Shown here piece by piece: positions 37,223 to 46,531 of a stretch of DNA of 64,000 nt. The first letter of the stretch is position 1, and every line of letters starts with the position of its first letter. The translations under genes were made by a program, and so were the position numbers. The notes beneath the pieces are model-generated. The model was given only the letters and a program-made list of their open reading frames with translations. It had not been told where the DNA came from and did no database searches. Origin of the DNA: Streptomyces sp. A 4/2 (GTDB taxonomy: Bacteria > Actinomycetota > Actinomycetes > Streptomycetales > Streptomycetaceae); contig NZ_CALNVW010000031.1 of NCBI RefSeq assembly GCF_940670765.1, positions 1 through 64,000 on the forward strand, read 5' to 3'.

Positions 37223-38503
37223 ATGCACATTTCATTCATGCTCCACAACGCCTACGGCATAGGCGGCACGATCCGGACCACGTTCACGCTGGCCGGGACG
37301 CTCGCCGAACAGCACGACGTCGAGATCGTCTCGGTCTTCCGCCATCTCGACCGGCCGACCCTGGGCGCGCCCGACGGTGTGCGGATGAGGCATCTCGTCG
37401 ATCTGCGCAAGGACAGCGGGGGCCCGGCCGCCGACGATCCGGACCGAGCCGGACCAGCCACCGTGTTCCCCCGCGGGGATCACCGGTACCGGCAGTACAG
37501 CCGTCTCACCGACACCCGGATCGGTGACTTCCTGAAGTCGCTGGAGGCCGATGTCGTCGTCGGTACCCGGCCGGGGCTGAACGTGCAGATCGCCCGTCAG
37601 GCCCGGCCGGGGCCGGTCCGGATCGGCCAGGAACATCTGACGCTGGACAGCCACAACGAACTGCTGCGCCGCGAGATCCGCTACCGCTACGGCCTGCTGG
37701 ACGCCGTCACCACGGTCTCCGAGGCGGACGCCCGCGCGTACCGCGAGCTGGGTCTGCCCGGTCTGCGGATCGAGGCCGTCCCCAACAGCGTTCCCGAGCC
37801 CCGGCTGCCGGTCGCCGACTCCACGGCCCGCTGGGTGGTGGCAGCCGGCCGGCTCACCGAGACCAAGCGGTTCGACCTGTTGGTCCGGGCCTTCGCCCAG
37901 GTGGTGGCGGTCCGCCCGGACTGGCGGCTGCGGATCTACGGCAGCGGTGACTCCAGCGGCAACGAGAAGGACGCCCTGCGCGCCCTCATCGGTGAACTCG
38001 GCCTGTACAACCATGTGTTCCTGATGGGCCCGGCCAACCCCATCGAGGCCGAATGGGTCAAGGGGTCGGTGGCCGCGGTCACTTCGCGTCTGGAGTCGTT
38101 CGGCATGTCCATCGTCGAGGCGATGCGCTCGGGGCTGCCGGTCGTCTCCACCGACTGCCCGCACGGCCCTCGTGAGATCATCGACGACGGCGTCGACGGA
38201 CTGCTGGTCCCCGTCGGCGACACCGGCGCGATCGCCGCGGCGCTTCTCCGGCTGATCGAGAACGACGGTCTGCGGCGTGACATGGGCCGCGCGGCGCGGA
38301 ACAGCTCGGCCCGTTTCGATCCCGCCGAGATCGCCGGACGGCACGAGGCGCTCTTCACCCAACTGGCCACCGGGCGCGGGGAAGACCGACCCCGTACCGC
38401 GCTGGGTGACGGACTGCTCCGTACCCGCGGCACAGTCAACAGCCGGGCGTACGCGCTGAGGCACCGGATCGCCGGTGCGGTGCGCAGGAGGAGGGCCGCA
38501 TGA
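37223..38503 (+). CDS. Glycosyltransferase family 4 protein
   Basis: This 426-residue GT-B enzyme has N-terminal MHISFMLHNAYGIGGTIRTT (acceptor-side Gly-rich loop), VVAAGRLTETKRFDLLVRAF, and the donor site SRLESFGMSIVEAMRSGLPVV with the GPREII loop. This resembles the teichoic-acid-like and poly-glycosyl transferases of Streptomyces. It probably adds sugars to a cell-wall or extracellular polymer. The ATG at 37223 is used; an in-frame GTG at 37187 would add 12 residues. It overlaps the next gene by 4 bp (ATGA). Confidence 0.88.
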   Translation: MHISFMLHNAYGIGGTIRTTFTLAGTLAEQHDVEIVSVFRHLDRPTLGAPDGVRMRHLVDLRKDSGGPAADDPDRAGPATVFPRGDHRYRQYSRLTDTRIGDFLKSLEADVVVGTRPGLNVQIARQARPGPVRIGQEHLTLDSHNELLRREIRYRYGLLDAVTTVSEADARAYRELGLPGLRIEAVPNSVPEPRLPVADSTARWVVAAGRLTETKRFDLLVRAFAQVVAVRPDWRLRIYGSGDSSGNEKDALRALIGELGLYNHVFLMGPANPIEAEWVKGSVAAVTSRLESFGMSIVEAMRSGLPVVSTDCPHGPREIIDDGVDGLLVPVGDTGAIAAALLRLIENDGLRRDMGRAARNSSARFDPAEIAGRHEALFTQLATGRGEDRPRTALGDGLLRTRGTVNSRAYALRHRIAGAVRRRRAA

Positions 38504-39336
38504 CGGAGACCGGCACAGGAACGCCGCCGTGCGTCGACTGCACGGCCGACGCCGACGGAACGCTCACGTTCGACCTCGCGGCGGCCGGGGCGACCGCCCT
38601 CGTACTGAAGCGGCGCAAGGCGGACGACCGGGTCGCTCTGGCGCTCACGGCGGCGCCGGGGGACCGGCTGCGCGCCGTGCTGCGCGCGGACGCGGTGCTG
38701 GCCGAGGGCCGCTGGGACGCCTTCACCGACGGCGGCCCGGCGGGTGAACAGCGGGCCGAACCCGGGCTCAGGGACCTGCGGAAGCTCGTCGACCGTACGC
38801 CGGAGCCCGAGGCCACCGGGGTCGTCGCGCACCTTCCGTACCGGACGGCCGACGGGCGGCTCGCCATCCGCAGCTGGACCCGCTCACCGCATGCCGAAGC
38901 GGGCGACCTGACCGTGGGCGGGGGAGCGTTGACCCTCGAAGGACGGCTGTACGGGGCGGAGCTCGGCCCGGAATCCACCGTCGAGGCGCGGCTGCGCGGG
39001 ACGCGAGGACAGGCGTACCGGGAGCCCGTGACGGACGGCGGGGACGGCCGGTTCCGCTGCACACTGCCGTACGGTCCGCTGGCCGCGGACGGTACCGAGG
39101 GGACGCGGGTGTGGGACCTGTGGCTGTTGCCCACGGGCGCACCGGACGCCACGCGCGCCGCGGGCACGGCGGTGCGCATCGGCCGGATCCTCGACGACAT
39201 CGCCGACCGCAAGTCCGTCCACGTCTATCCGGCCGCGTCGCTCGGCGGCGACAGCGAGGAGCCCGATGCTCGCGCGACGCCGTACTACACGGTCGACAAC
39301 GACCTGAGCGTGCGGCTGGAGCGGGCGAAGGGCTGA
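38500..39336 (+). CDS. Hypothetical protein coupled to the glycosyltransferase
   Basis: This 278-residue soluble protein is rich in beta-strand patterns and has no recognisable catalytic motif. It has two CxxC-spaced Cys at the N-terminus (CVDC) and repeated TLEGRLYGAEL and TVEARLRG segments that suggest a duplicated beta-sandwich. The ATGA overlap with the glycosyltransferase suggests joint action in the same glycan pathway. Similar genes are often paired with such transferases; the function is not known. Confidence 0.7.
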   Translation: MTETGTGTPPCVDCTADADGTLTFDLAAAGATALVLKRRKADDRVALALTAAPGDRLRAVLRADAVLAEGRWDAFTDGGPAGEQRAEPGLRDLRKLVDRTPEPEATGVVAHLPYRTADGRLAIRSWTRSPHAEAGDLTVGGGALTLEGRLYGAELGPESTVEARLRGTRGQAYREPVTDGGDGRFRCTLPYGPLAADGTEGTRVWDLWLLPTGAPDATRAAGTAVRIGRILDDIADRKSVHVYPAASLGGDSEEPDARATPYYTVDNDLSVRLERAKG

Positions 39337-39717
39337 GGCCCTGGCCCTGGCGCCGTCCGGGGGCCTGCGCATACGGGAATCGCTGTGTGATGCGGCGTGC
39401 AAGCGTGCGGATTTCGTGGGGAACCCGTGAATTATCGACGCTCCGCAGATTTATGCGGATGTTACTCGCCGGGTAATTCGGAGCAGGCCCGGAGAGCTGG
39501 TCCGGATGAATTCGGGCAGCCGAATTGGCCCGCAGTTCATCGTTTGTGCAATTGCAGTTCTACCCGCGCGTAACACCCCGTTCGAGTGACGACGAAGGGG
39601 CCGAACGGCTGTGGTGATCCTGTGACACGAGCGGTACGCACGAGAGCCGGGACACTGCTCCGCACCGGCGGGCTCCTGGCCTTCCTTCGCCCAGCCCAGG
39701 GGCCTACGGTGGGTGTC
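39337..39717. other. Intergenic region, no gene recognised
   Basis: The 381 bases between the hypothetical gene and the I78 gene are less GC-rich than the neighbours. Small inverted repeats occur (for example AATTCGG and CCGAATT near 39509-39526), but no tRNA, riboswitch or convincing frame was found. TACGGT at 39705-39710 lies seven bases before the next ATG and probably gives a leaderless mRNA. Confidence 0.5.
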
Positions 39718-39933
39718 ATGGCACCCATTCCGACCCCTCCCGTACAGCCCGACGACGCCCCGGAAAGTTACCTGGGCCTCGATGCCGAGCGCGCCGGACA
39801 ACTGGCCCGTGCGCGCGGCTGGTCCACGGTCAGAGCGCTTCCGACGGGCGCGGTCATCACCATGGAGTTCCAGTCGGGACGGCTCAACTTCGAGGTCGAC
39901 GGCGGGAAGGTCGTCCGCTGCTGGCTGGGCTGA
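39718..39933 (+). CDS. I78 family peptidase inhibitor
   Basis: This 71-residue protein has the I78 inhibitor pattern: a short helix (LDAERAGQLARARG), then the reactive-loop strand VRALPTGAVITMEF, and the end RLNFEVDGGKVVRCWLG. Family members inhibit serine proteases. There is no signal peptide in this frame, so it would stay in the cytoplasm unless the annotated start is wrong. The ATG is placed by a -10 box seven bases upstream. Confidence 0.78.
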   Translation: MAPIPTPPVQPDDAPESYLGLDAERAGQLARARGWSTVRALPTGAVITMEFQSGRLNFEVDGGKVVRCWLG

Positions 39934-39974
39934 CGCCGGCGTGCGGCGCACGCGCACGTGCCCGTGCAGGGCCG

Positions 39975-40024
39975 ACAGCGCGGAGCCCCGGCCGGGAGAA
40001 CTCCTGGCCGGGGCTCCGCGCTGT
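39975..40024. terminator. Long bidirectional terminator hairpin
   Basis: A perfect 19-bp inverted repeat (39975-39993 with 40006-40024) has a loop that can pair further. It lies between the convergent I78 gene and PAP2 gene and can stop both transcripts. Confidence 0.9.
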
Positions 40025-40051
40025 GCGGTGAGGTGTGCCGTCCCGCTGCCC

Positions 40052-41083
40052 CTAGCTGGAACCGCCCGGTACCGGCCGTGCCTGGCCGGTACCGCGAGGG
40101 GCGCGGTCGGCGTGCGGCGGACGACGGCTGCCTGCCGGGGCGGCCGGTGTGCGATCCGAGCGCGGACCGTGCGCCCGCTGGAGCGAGGTGGGGTGCGTGG
40201 CGACCCTGGTGGCCCCCGTGGCGCGTGCCGCGAAGCCCACCGGCTCCAGCTGGCTGTCCTCGCCGCCGCCGGACGGCCGGGAGTGCTCCGGGGGGAAGAG
40301 GGCAGGGGTGACGCCCACCGGGACGGGCGTGCGTGCGGCGTTCCTGCGGCGGGCGGCACGGAGCTTCTCGCGCACCGCGAACACCACGGCCTCGGTACGG
40401 CCGATCAGCGGCTCGAACCAGGGGAGCGCCAGCAGGACCAGCAGCCCGGCGGCCCAGCCGAGGAGAACGTCGCTCAGCCAGTGCGTACCGAGATAGACGG
40501 TGGTCGCGCCGACACCCAGGGCCAGCGCCGACGAGGCGACCGAGAGCCAGCGCCTGGCCAGTGGTGTGGTCGCCAGATAGGCGAGGATTCCCCAGGTCAC
40601 GACGGCGTTGGCGGTGTGTCCGGAAGGAAATATATCGCCGCCGGCAAAGAGCTCGGCCGAGCCGATCTGGGTCGCGTAGTGCGGGCCGAGCCGGCCGAGG
40701 CCGAGCTTGACCGCACCCACTGTCATGTTCAGCAGCAGCAGCGCGACGCCCAGGGTCAGGAGCGGTCTCAGGGTGTGCTGACGCCAGGAACGCCAGCCCA
40801 GCCAGGCCGCGACCATCACCGCGGTGGGGCCGCGCTGGCCGAGCACCACGAAGTAGTCCAGGAACGCGTGCAGCTGAGGCCACTGCTGATAGGGCCGGAA
40901 CAGCATGACCCGCCAGTCCAGCTCCACGAGCCAGGACGTGGACAGCACGGCGAAGACGATGACGAGATAGAACGCCAGCGTCGAGCCGAGCAGAGCCGCC
41001 CGGGTCCGGCTCATCCGAGGGATCTCTAGCCTCGGCGGTTCCGGCTCCCGGTCCAGGCGGGCGAAGATTCGGTCGGTACGCAC
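40052..41083 (-). CDS. PAP2 family phosphatase (membrane)
   Basis: This 343-residue membrane protein has about six hydrophobic segments and the PAP2 motifs PSGHT and LGTHWLSD. The first motif KLGLGRLGP lacks the second Arg of the usual K-x6-RP pattern (Gly instead), a possible weak point. The C-terminal 110 residues are a Pro/Arg/Ala-rich disordered tail. It may dephosphorylate undecaprenyl pyrophosphate or another lipid phosphate. The GTG start at 41083 gives a hydrophilic N-terminus before the first membrane segment. Confidence 0.88.
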   Translation of the reverse strand: MRTDRIFARLDREPEPPRLEIPRMSRTRAALLGSTLAFYLVIVFAVLSTSWLVELDWRVMLFRPYQQWPQLHAFLDYFVVLGQRGPTAVMVAAWLGWRSWRQHTLRPLLTLGVALLLLNMTVGAVKLGLGRLGPHYATQIGSAELFAGGDIFPSGHTANAVVTWGILAYLATTPLARRWLSVASSALALGVGATTVYLGTHWLSDVLLGWAAGLLVLLALPWFEPLIGRTEAVVFAVREKLRAARRRNAARTPVPVGVTPALFPPEHSRPSGGGEDSQLEPVGFAARATGATRVATHPTSLQRAHGPRSDRTPAAPAGSRRPPHADRAPRGTGQARPVPGGSS

Positions 41084-41520
41084 TCAATCGACGTTACAGC
41101 GAGTGAACGACAAGGCTGGCCGATCTGGTCTCTTTGTGATGACGATGTGATGTGGACTATGTCTCAGGGAGTCGTTTATTCCAACGCAATGTCGAATAGC
41201 GTCTCGCGGATCGCGTTATATGCAAGAGGGTCCTTACGCTCGTGTTATTGGCTCTCTGGTAAAGAGATATGCGGGTACGCGATCGGTATATTCCGGTCGG
41301 CCGCCGGTCGCTGCGGCGCCTCCTCAAGATCATTGAGTCGGCGCGGAACGTGGCGCACGGCACAGGTCCGGCTGTCCCGGGTTGAGAGATGGGCCACGTG
41401 ACACGGGCGAGGTCTCGCGTACGCTGACGGCTCACTCGCCCGTCGAAGCCGGACCCCGAGGACCACAGTCGTCCCCGCAGGCCCACCGAGCGCGAGGGAC
41501 ACACTGTGGGAGGTACGTGC
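41084..41520. other. Divergent intergenic region with low-GC core
   Basis: This 437-bp region lies between the PAP2 gene and the MFS gene. Bases about 41150-41310 are clearly lower in GC than the rest of the window and contain several TA-rich words; it may hold promoters for both genes. An 84-codon frame at 41147-41401 has unusual codon use and was not accepted. Confidence 0.55.
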
Positions 41521-43200
41521 ATGACAGGGACGTCCACGGTCGGCAGGCGCCCGCGCACCGCCGTTCAGGGCGGTGCCAACCGCTGGGTCGTCCTTGTCGT
41601 TCTCTGCGTCAGTCTGCTGCTGGTCGCACTGGACGCGACCGTCCTGCACGTGGCGGTGCCTTCGCTCACCGAGGACATGCGCCCCGGCCCCGTCCAACTG
41701 CTCTGGATAGTCGACGCCTATCCGCTGGTCTGTGCCGCGCTGCTGATTCTCTTCGGCACGCTGGGCGACCGGGTGGGGCGCCGACGCATTCTGCTGATCG
41801 GATACGGCCTCTTCGGCGCGGCCTCGGCCGTCGCCGCGTTCTCGGCCACCCCGGAGATCCTCATCGGGGCCCGTGCGCTGCTCGGCATCGGCGGGGCGAT
41901 GATCATGCCCGCGACGCTGTCGATACTCCGCGCGGTCTTCCCCGACCGCCGTGAGCGTGCTGTCGCGATCGGTGTCTGGACCGCGGTGGCCGCGGTGGGC
42001 GCCGCCATCGGTCCGGTGCTCGGCGGCTTCCTCGTCGAGCACTTCTGGTGGGGCTCCGTCTTCCTTATCAACCTCCCGCTGATGGCGGTCCTGCTGCCGC
42101 TCGCCCGGTGGATGCTGCCCGAGTCGAGAGGCAGCGCGGATGGCCCGTGGGACGTGCTCGGTGCGCTGATGGCCGCGGCCGGGGTCCTCGGAGTGGTCTT
42201 CGGGGTCAAGCGGATCGGCGCCGGGGAGGGCGTGTTCGGTGTCGGGACGCTCCTTCCGCTGGCTGTGGGAGCGGTGCTGCTGGTGCTGTTCGTACGGCGG
42301 CAGCAGAGTCGCAGGCATCCGCTCATCGACATCCGTATGTTCTCCAGGCCCACCTTCAGCACGGCTGTCGGCTGCATCGTGGTCGCCATGCTGGCCCTGG
42401 TCGGCCTGGAGCTGATAGCGGTCCAGTACCTCCAGCTGGTCCTCGGTCTCAGCCCCCTCGCGACCGGCCTGCGGCTGCTGCCGCTCACCTTCGCCGCGAT
42501 AACCGCCGGCGCCGCCGGCTCCTGCGTCCTGCGCCGCTTCGGCCCGCGCCGGATGGTCAGCTGCGGCTTCGTGCTCACCGCGGTCGCGGTGCTCTGCCTG
42601 GTGAAGATGGGGACCCACGACGATCCCCTGCTGCTGACGGCCGCCTTCGTCATGCTCGGGTTCGGACTCCAGGCCACGCTCTTCGGGGCGTACGAGTCCA
42701 TGCTCAGCGAAGCGCCGGCGGACCGGGCCGGCGGCGCGGCGGCGATCGGCGAGACCTCGTACCAGCTGGGTGCCGGCATGGGGATAGCGCTGCTCGGCAG
42801 TGTCATGAACGCGGCCTACGGGCCCGCGCTCTCCTCGGTGCCGGGCGTGCCCGCGTCGGCCAGCGACCAGGCCGCCAACTCGCTGGGCGAGGCGTACCAG
42901 GTGGCCCGGCAGTTGGGCGGCCCCGCCGGGGAGGCTCTGCGCAACGCCGCCCGTGATGCCTTCGTCCACGGGCTGCACGTCACCCTGCTGGTCAGCGCGG
43001 GGCTGTTGTTGCTCGGCGCGCTGGCCGCGCTGCGGCTGCCGCGCGTGATGGACTGCGAGGCCGTGTGCGAGACCGCCGAGGTCCCTCCTCTGCAGTCCGG
43101 GCTTCCGGGCCCCTCCGAGGAGCGGGTGAATTCCTCCGCGCCGGTTCCGGCGCGCCCCTCGCCGGTCGAGGTGGCCGGGTCTGGACGAGCCGGACGCTGA
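41521..43200 (+). CDS. MFS drug exporter, DHA2 (14-TMS) family
   Basis: This 559-residue proton-driven exporter has about 14 membrane segments. It shows motif A GTLGDRVGRRR after segment 2 and motif C-like GPVLGGFLVE. Such proteins export antibiotics or dyes. The ATG at 41521 follows GGGAGG with 7-nt spacing. The last 40 residues are a hydrophilic tail. No regulator is adjacent; the gene downstream is an acyl-CoA dehydrogenase. Confidence 0.92.
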   Translation: MTGTSTVGRRPRTAVQGGANRWVVLVVLCVSLLLVALDATVLHVAVPSLTEDMRPGPVQLLWIVDAYPLVCAALLILFGTLGDRVGRRRILLIGYGLFGAASAVAAFSATPEILIGARALLGIGGAMIMPATLSILRAVFPDRRERAVAIGVWTAVAAVGAAIGPVLGGFLVEHFWWGSVFLINLPLMAVLLPLARWMLPESRGSADGPWDVLGALMAAAGVLGVVFGVKRIGAGEGVFGVGTLLPLAVGAVLLVLFVRRQQSRRHPLIDIRMFSRPTFSTAVGCIVVAMLALVGLELIAVQYLQLVLGLSPLATGLRLLPLTFAAITAGAAGSCVLRRFGPRRMVSCGFVLTAVAVLCLVKMGTHDDPLLLTAAFVMLGFGLQATLFGAYESMLSEAPADRAGGAAAIGETSYQLGAGMGIALLGSVMNAAYGPALSSVPGVPASASDQAANSLGEAYQVARQLGGPAGEALRNAARDAFVHGLHVTLLVSAGLLLLGALAALRLPRVMDCEAVCETAEVPPLQSGLPGPSEERVNSSAPVPARPSPVEVAGSGRAGR

Positions 43201-43270
43201 GCCGTAACGTCGACCGGACGCCGTAACTACCACTGCTAGTTTTGCCGCGCGAGCCGCCGGAGGCCTTCTC

Positions 43271-44461
43271 ATGTCCACATCTTCGAAGCTGCCGCCCTTC
43301 GACCCCGCCGATCCCATCGGCCTGGACGACCTGCTCGGCGAAGAGGACCTCGCGATCCGCGGCACGGTCCGCGCCTGGGCCGCCGACCGGGTGCTCCCGC
43401 ACATCGCCGAGTGGTACGAGAAGGGCGAACTGCCCGGCATCCGCGAGCTGGCCCGTGAGCTGGGTTCGCTCGGCGCGCTGGGCATGTCCCTGGAGGGGTA
43501 CGGCTGCGCGGGTGCGACCGCGGTCCAGTACGGGCTCGCCTGCCTGGAACTGGAGGCCGCCGACTCCGGCATCCGCTCCCTGGTGTCCGTGCAGGGATCG
43601 CTCGCCATGTACGCGATCCACCGCTTCGGCTCCGAGGACCAGAAGCAGCGGTGGCTGCCCGGCATGGCGGCGGGCGAGATCATCGGCTGTTTCGGGCTCA
43701 CCGAGCCCGATCACGGGTCCGATCCGGCCGGGATGCGGACGTACGCCAGGCGGAGCGGCGACGACTGGGTGCTCACCGGCCGCAAGATGTGGATCACCAA
43801 CGGCTCGGTCTCGGGGGTGGCCGTCGTCTGGGCGCAGACCGACGAGGGCATCCGCGGCTTCGTCGTCCCCACGGACGCCGCGGGCTTCTCCGCCCCCGAG
43901 ATCAAGCACAAGTGGTCGCTGCGCGCCTCGGTCACCAGTGAACTGGTCATGGACGAGGTCCGGCTCCCGGCCGACGCGGTACTTCCCGGGGTCACCGGCC
44001 TCAAGGGCCCGCTCAGCTGTCTGAGCCACGCCCGCTACGGCATCGTCTGGGGAGCGATGGGCGCCGCCCGCGCCAGCTTCGAGGCCGCCGTCGACTACGC
44101 GAAGACGCGGGAACAGTTCGGCAGGCCGATCGGCGGCTTCCAGCTCACCCAGGCCAAGCTCGCCGACATGGCGGTGGAACTGCACAAGGGCATCCTGCTC
44201 GCGCACCACCTGGGGCGGCGGCTGGACGCGGGGAAGCTCCGTCCGGAGCAGGTCAGCTTCGGGAAGCTCAACAACGTGCGGGAGGCGATCGAGATCTGCC
44301 GCACGTCGCGCACCGTCCTCGGAGCCAACGGGATCTCGCTGGAGTACCCCGTGATGCGGCACGCCACCAACCTGGAGTCGGTGCTCACCTACGAGGGCAC
44401 CGTGGAGATGCACCAACTGGTGCTGGGCAAGGCGCTCACCGGTCTCGACGCGTTCCGGTAG
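43271..44461 (+). CDS. Acyl-CoA dehydrogenase, glutaryl-CoA dehydrogenase type
   Basis: This 396-residue flavoprotein has the FAD-binding GCFGLTEPDHGSDPAGM region and ends with the catalytic Glu in YEGTVEMHQLVLGKALTG, which is close to the glutaryl-CoA dehydrogenase C-terminus. It probably oxidises and decarboxylates glutaryl-CoA to crotonyl-CoA in lysine or tryptophan breakdown; other short branched acyl-CoA substrates are possible. The ATG follows GGAGG with 7-nt spacing. Confidence 0.9.
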   Translation: MSTSSKLPPFDPADPIGLDDLLGEEDLAIRGTVRAWAADRVLPHIAEWYEKGELPGIRELARELGSLGALGMSLEGYGCAGATAVQYGLACLELEAADSGIRSLVSVQGSLAMYAIHRFGSEDQKQRWLPGMAAGEIIGCFGLTEPDHGSDPAGMRTYARRSGDDWVLTGRKMWITNGSVSGVAVVWAQTDEGIRGFVVPTDAAGFSAPEIKHKWSLRASVTSELVMDEVRLPADAVLPGVTGLKGPLSCLSHARYGIVWGAMGAARASFEAAVDYAKTREQFGRPIGGFQLTQAKLADMAVELHKGILLAHHLGRRLDAGKLRPEQVSFGKLNNVREAIEICRTSRTVLGANGISLEYPVMRHATNLESVLTYEGTVEMHQLVLGKALTGLDAFR

Positions 44462-44547
44462 GCCGGACACACCGGCGAGCGCCCCGCGGGGCCGCAGCTG
44501 CTCCGTCACCCGGAGGGCGGCTCCCGGCGCCCGGTGCCACCTCCGGC

Positions 44548-44997
44548 TCAGCTCTGGTTGAAGAAGCCGCCCTCGGTGGACCGGCCCGCGGCCTCCCCGC
44601 TGACGATCTTCGTATCGGCGGGCGTCAACAGGAAGACCCGGGTCGCCACCCGGTCGATCGAACCGCGCAGCCCGAAGATCAGTCCGGCGGCGAAGTCGAC
44701 CACGCGCTTGGCGTCGGCGGGCTCCATGGACGTGAGGTTGACGATCACCGGGACACCGTCGCGGAACATCTCACCGATGCCGCGCGCGTCCCGGAAGCTG
44801 TCGGGGGTGATGGTGGCGATCCGGCGGCTCTTCTCCTGAGCCGCCTCGGAGGCCACCCGGACCCGCGGGTCGGTCACCCATGCCTCGGCGGGGGCCGGGG
44901 ATCCGGCTCCCTCTGCGTACTCGTCGTCGTAGTAGCGGTCGTCGTCGTTGTCCTCGACGAGCCCCAGCCAGGCACTCGCCTTGCGTACCGATCCCAT
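44548..44997 (-). CDS. sflA: SepF-like protein SflA
   Basis: This 149-residue protein has the SepF core in its C-terminal half (VIVNLTSMEPADAKRVVDFA, then GLIFGLRGSIDRV), and an acidic linker at residues 15-45. It fits the S. coelicolor SflA (SCO1749) by sequence and by neighbours. SepF anchors FtsZ, and the SepF-like proteins SflA/SflB help keep FtsZ rings where they belong in sporulation. The ATG follows a strong AAAGGAGG. Confidence 0.88.
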   Translation of the reverse strand: MGSVRKASAWLGLVEDNDDDRYYDDEYAEGAGSPAPAEAWVTDPRVRVASEAAQEKSRRIATITPDSFRDARGIGEMFRDGVPVIVNLTSMEPADAKRVVDFAAGLIFGLRGSIDRVATRVFLLTPADTKIVSGEAAGRSTEGGFFNQS

Positions 44998-45295
44998 GGA
45001 CGCCTCCTTTCGCCGCGGTTCTTCTGCGTTCCGCATCCCTATGGTCGTCCATGATGCGGATGGTGCGCCAAGTGGATAGTCGGCGTGTAGGGCATTCGTG
45101 ACGGTACTGGTGCAGAAGATATGGTGATTCGTCAGGGTTCTTCCTACGTACGACTGCTGACAGAATGAAAATAGGACCCCTCGGGCCGTACGAGTGATGG
45201 AGGGGTCGTACGGGTGAACGGGCCCCTCGGTACGATGCCGGAGGCACCGGTGACCCCATCGAACCGGGCAGGCGGACGAGGCTCGGGGGAGCACG
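44998..45295. other. Divergent intergenic region
   Basis: This region of 298 bp separates sflA and the cysteine-rich protein gene. An 8-bp inverted repeat (GACCCCTC at 45175-45182 and GAGGGGTC at 45200-45207) with TACGA/CGTACG copies around it is a candidate operator. No RNA gene was recognised. Confidence 0.5.
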
Positions 45296-46483
45296 GTGTT
45301 CGGAATGGTCAGGCCCTGCACGCACCGTCTCTCCGACGGGCTCAGGGCCGAGTGGACGGCCCATCTCTGCGGCCTCTGTCTGGCGCTGCGGGGCGACCAC
45401 GGGCAGTTCGCCCGGATCGCCACCAACTACGACGGCCTGATCGTCTCGGTCCTGACGGAGGCTCAGGCCGGCCGTTCCGCCGCGGGGCGCCGTACCGCGG
45501 GTCCCTGCCCGCTGCGTGGGATGCGTACCGCGCCCGTGGCCCGTGGTGAGGGAGCCCGGCTCGCGGCTGCCGTCTCCCTGGTGCTGGCCTCGGCGAAGGT
45601 ACGGGACCACGTCGCCGACCGGGACGGGCTGTTGGCGCGCAGGCCGGTGGCCGCTGCGGCCCGCCGGGTCGCCGCGCGCTGGGACCGCGCCGGCGCACGC
45701 ACCGGCGCCGAGCTGGGCTTCGACACCGCGCTCCTGGTCGACTCCGTGGACCGGCAGGCCGGGATCGAGGCGCTGGCCGGCCCCGGCACCCCGCTGCTCA
45801 CCGTCACCGAGCCGACCGAGACGGCCACCGCGGCGGCCTTCGCGCACACCGCCGTACTCGCGGGCCGCCCGCAGAACATGGCGCCGCTCGCCGAGGCGGG
45901 CAGGCTCTTCGGGCGGCTGGCCCATCTCCTGGACGCCGTGGAGGACAAGGAAGCTGACGCGGTGTCGGGTGCCTGGAACCCGCTCGCCGCCACCGGTACC
46001 CCGCGGGCCGAGGCCCGCAGGCTGTGCGACGACGCGTTGCACGGGATACGCCTGGCGCTGCGGGACGCCGAGTTCACGGACGACAAGCTGGCGCACGTCC
46101 TGCTCGCCCATGAACTGAGGCGCTCGGTGGACCGGGCGTTCGGTGCCACGTGCGCGCATCAGGCGCCGGGGCCGTTCGGGCCGCCGCCGCCCGGATTCGA
46201 CCCCCATCCCCCGGAGCCCGACGAGCGCGACGGGTACCGCGACAGCCATGACGGCCGTCGTCCACGCAGCTTCCTCGCGGGCTGCGCCCTGGCCGTCGGA
46301 CTCTGCTGCACCTGTCGGGCCTGCTGTGCCTCCGAGTTCGAGGGCCCCTGGTCGGGCAAGAAGCGCGAGGGCTGGTGCAACAACTGCGACTGTGACTGCG
46401 GCGGATGTGACTGCAACTGCGACGGGTGCTGCTGCGACGGCTGCGACGGGTGCGACTGCTGTTGCCCCTGCGACGGCTGCTGA
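45296..46483 (+). CDS. DUF5685 family protein with a very cysteine-rich tail
   Basis: This 395-residue protein begins MFGMVRPCTHRLSDGLRAEW followed by HLCGLC, the DUF5685 signature with CxxC. The middle 300 residues are helical and Ala-rich. The C-terminal 67 residues hold 23 cysteines, with 17 in the last 36, in patterns such as CDCDCGGCDCNC. A hydrophobic stretch (FLAGCALAVGLCC) precedes the tail. The tail may bind metal or be modified. The family is of unknown function. The GTG at 45296 is the start of the conserved motif. Confidence 0.85.
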   Translation: MFGMVRPCTHRLSDGLRAEWTAHLCGLCLALRGDHGQFARIATNYDGLIVSVLTEAQAGRSAAGRRTAGPCPLRGMRTAPVARGEGARLAAAVSLVLASAKVRDHVADRDGLLARRPVAAAARRVAARWDRAGARTGAELGFDTALLVDSVDRQAGIEALAGPGTPLLTVTEPTETATAAAFAHTAVLAGRPQNMAPLAEAGRLFGRLAHLLDAVEDKEADAVSGAWNPLAATGTPRAEARRLCDDALHGIRLALRDAEFTDDKLAHVLLAHELRRSVDRAFGATCAHQAPGPFGPPPPGFDPHPPEPDERDGYRDSHDGRRPRSFLAGCALAVGLCCTCRACCASEFEGPWSGKKREGWCNNCDCDCGGCDCNCDGCCCDGCDGCDCCCPCDGC

Positions 46484-46531
46484 CCGCCGCACCGATTCCC
46501 GGTCGGTGATCCGCGCTGATCCCGTGACGCG

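Noticed and set aside
41147..41401. 84-codon plus frame in the PAP2-MFS gap
   Set aside because: Codon use is not Streptomyces-like, there is no ribosome-binding site, and it lies in a low-GC promoter region.
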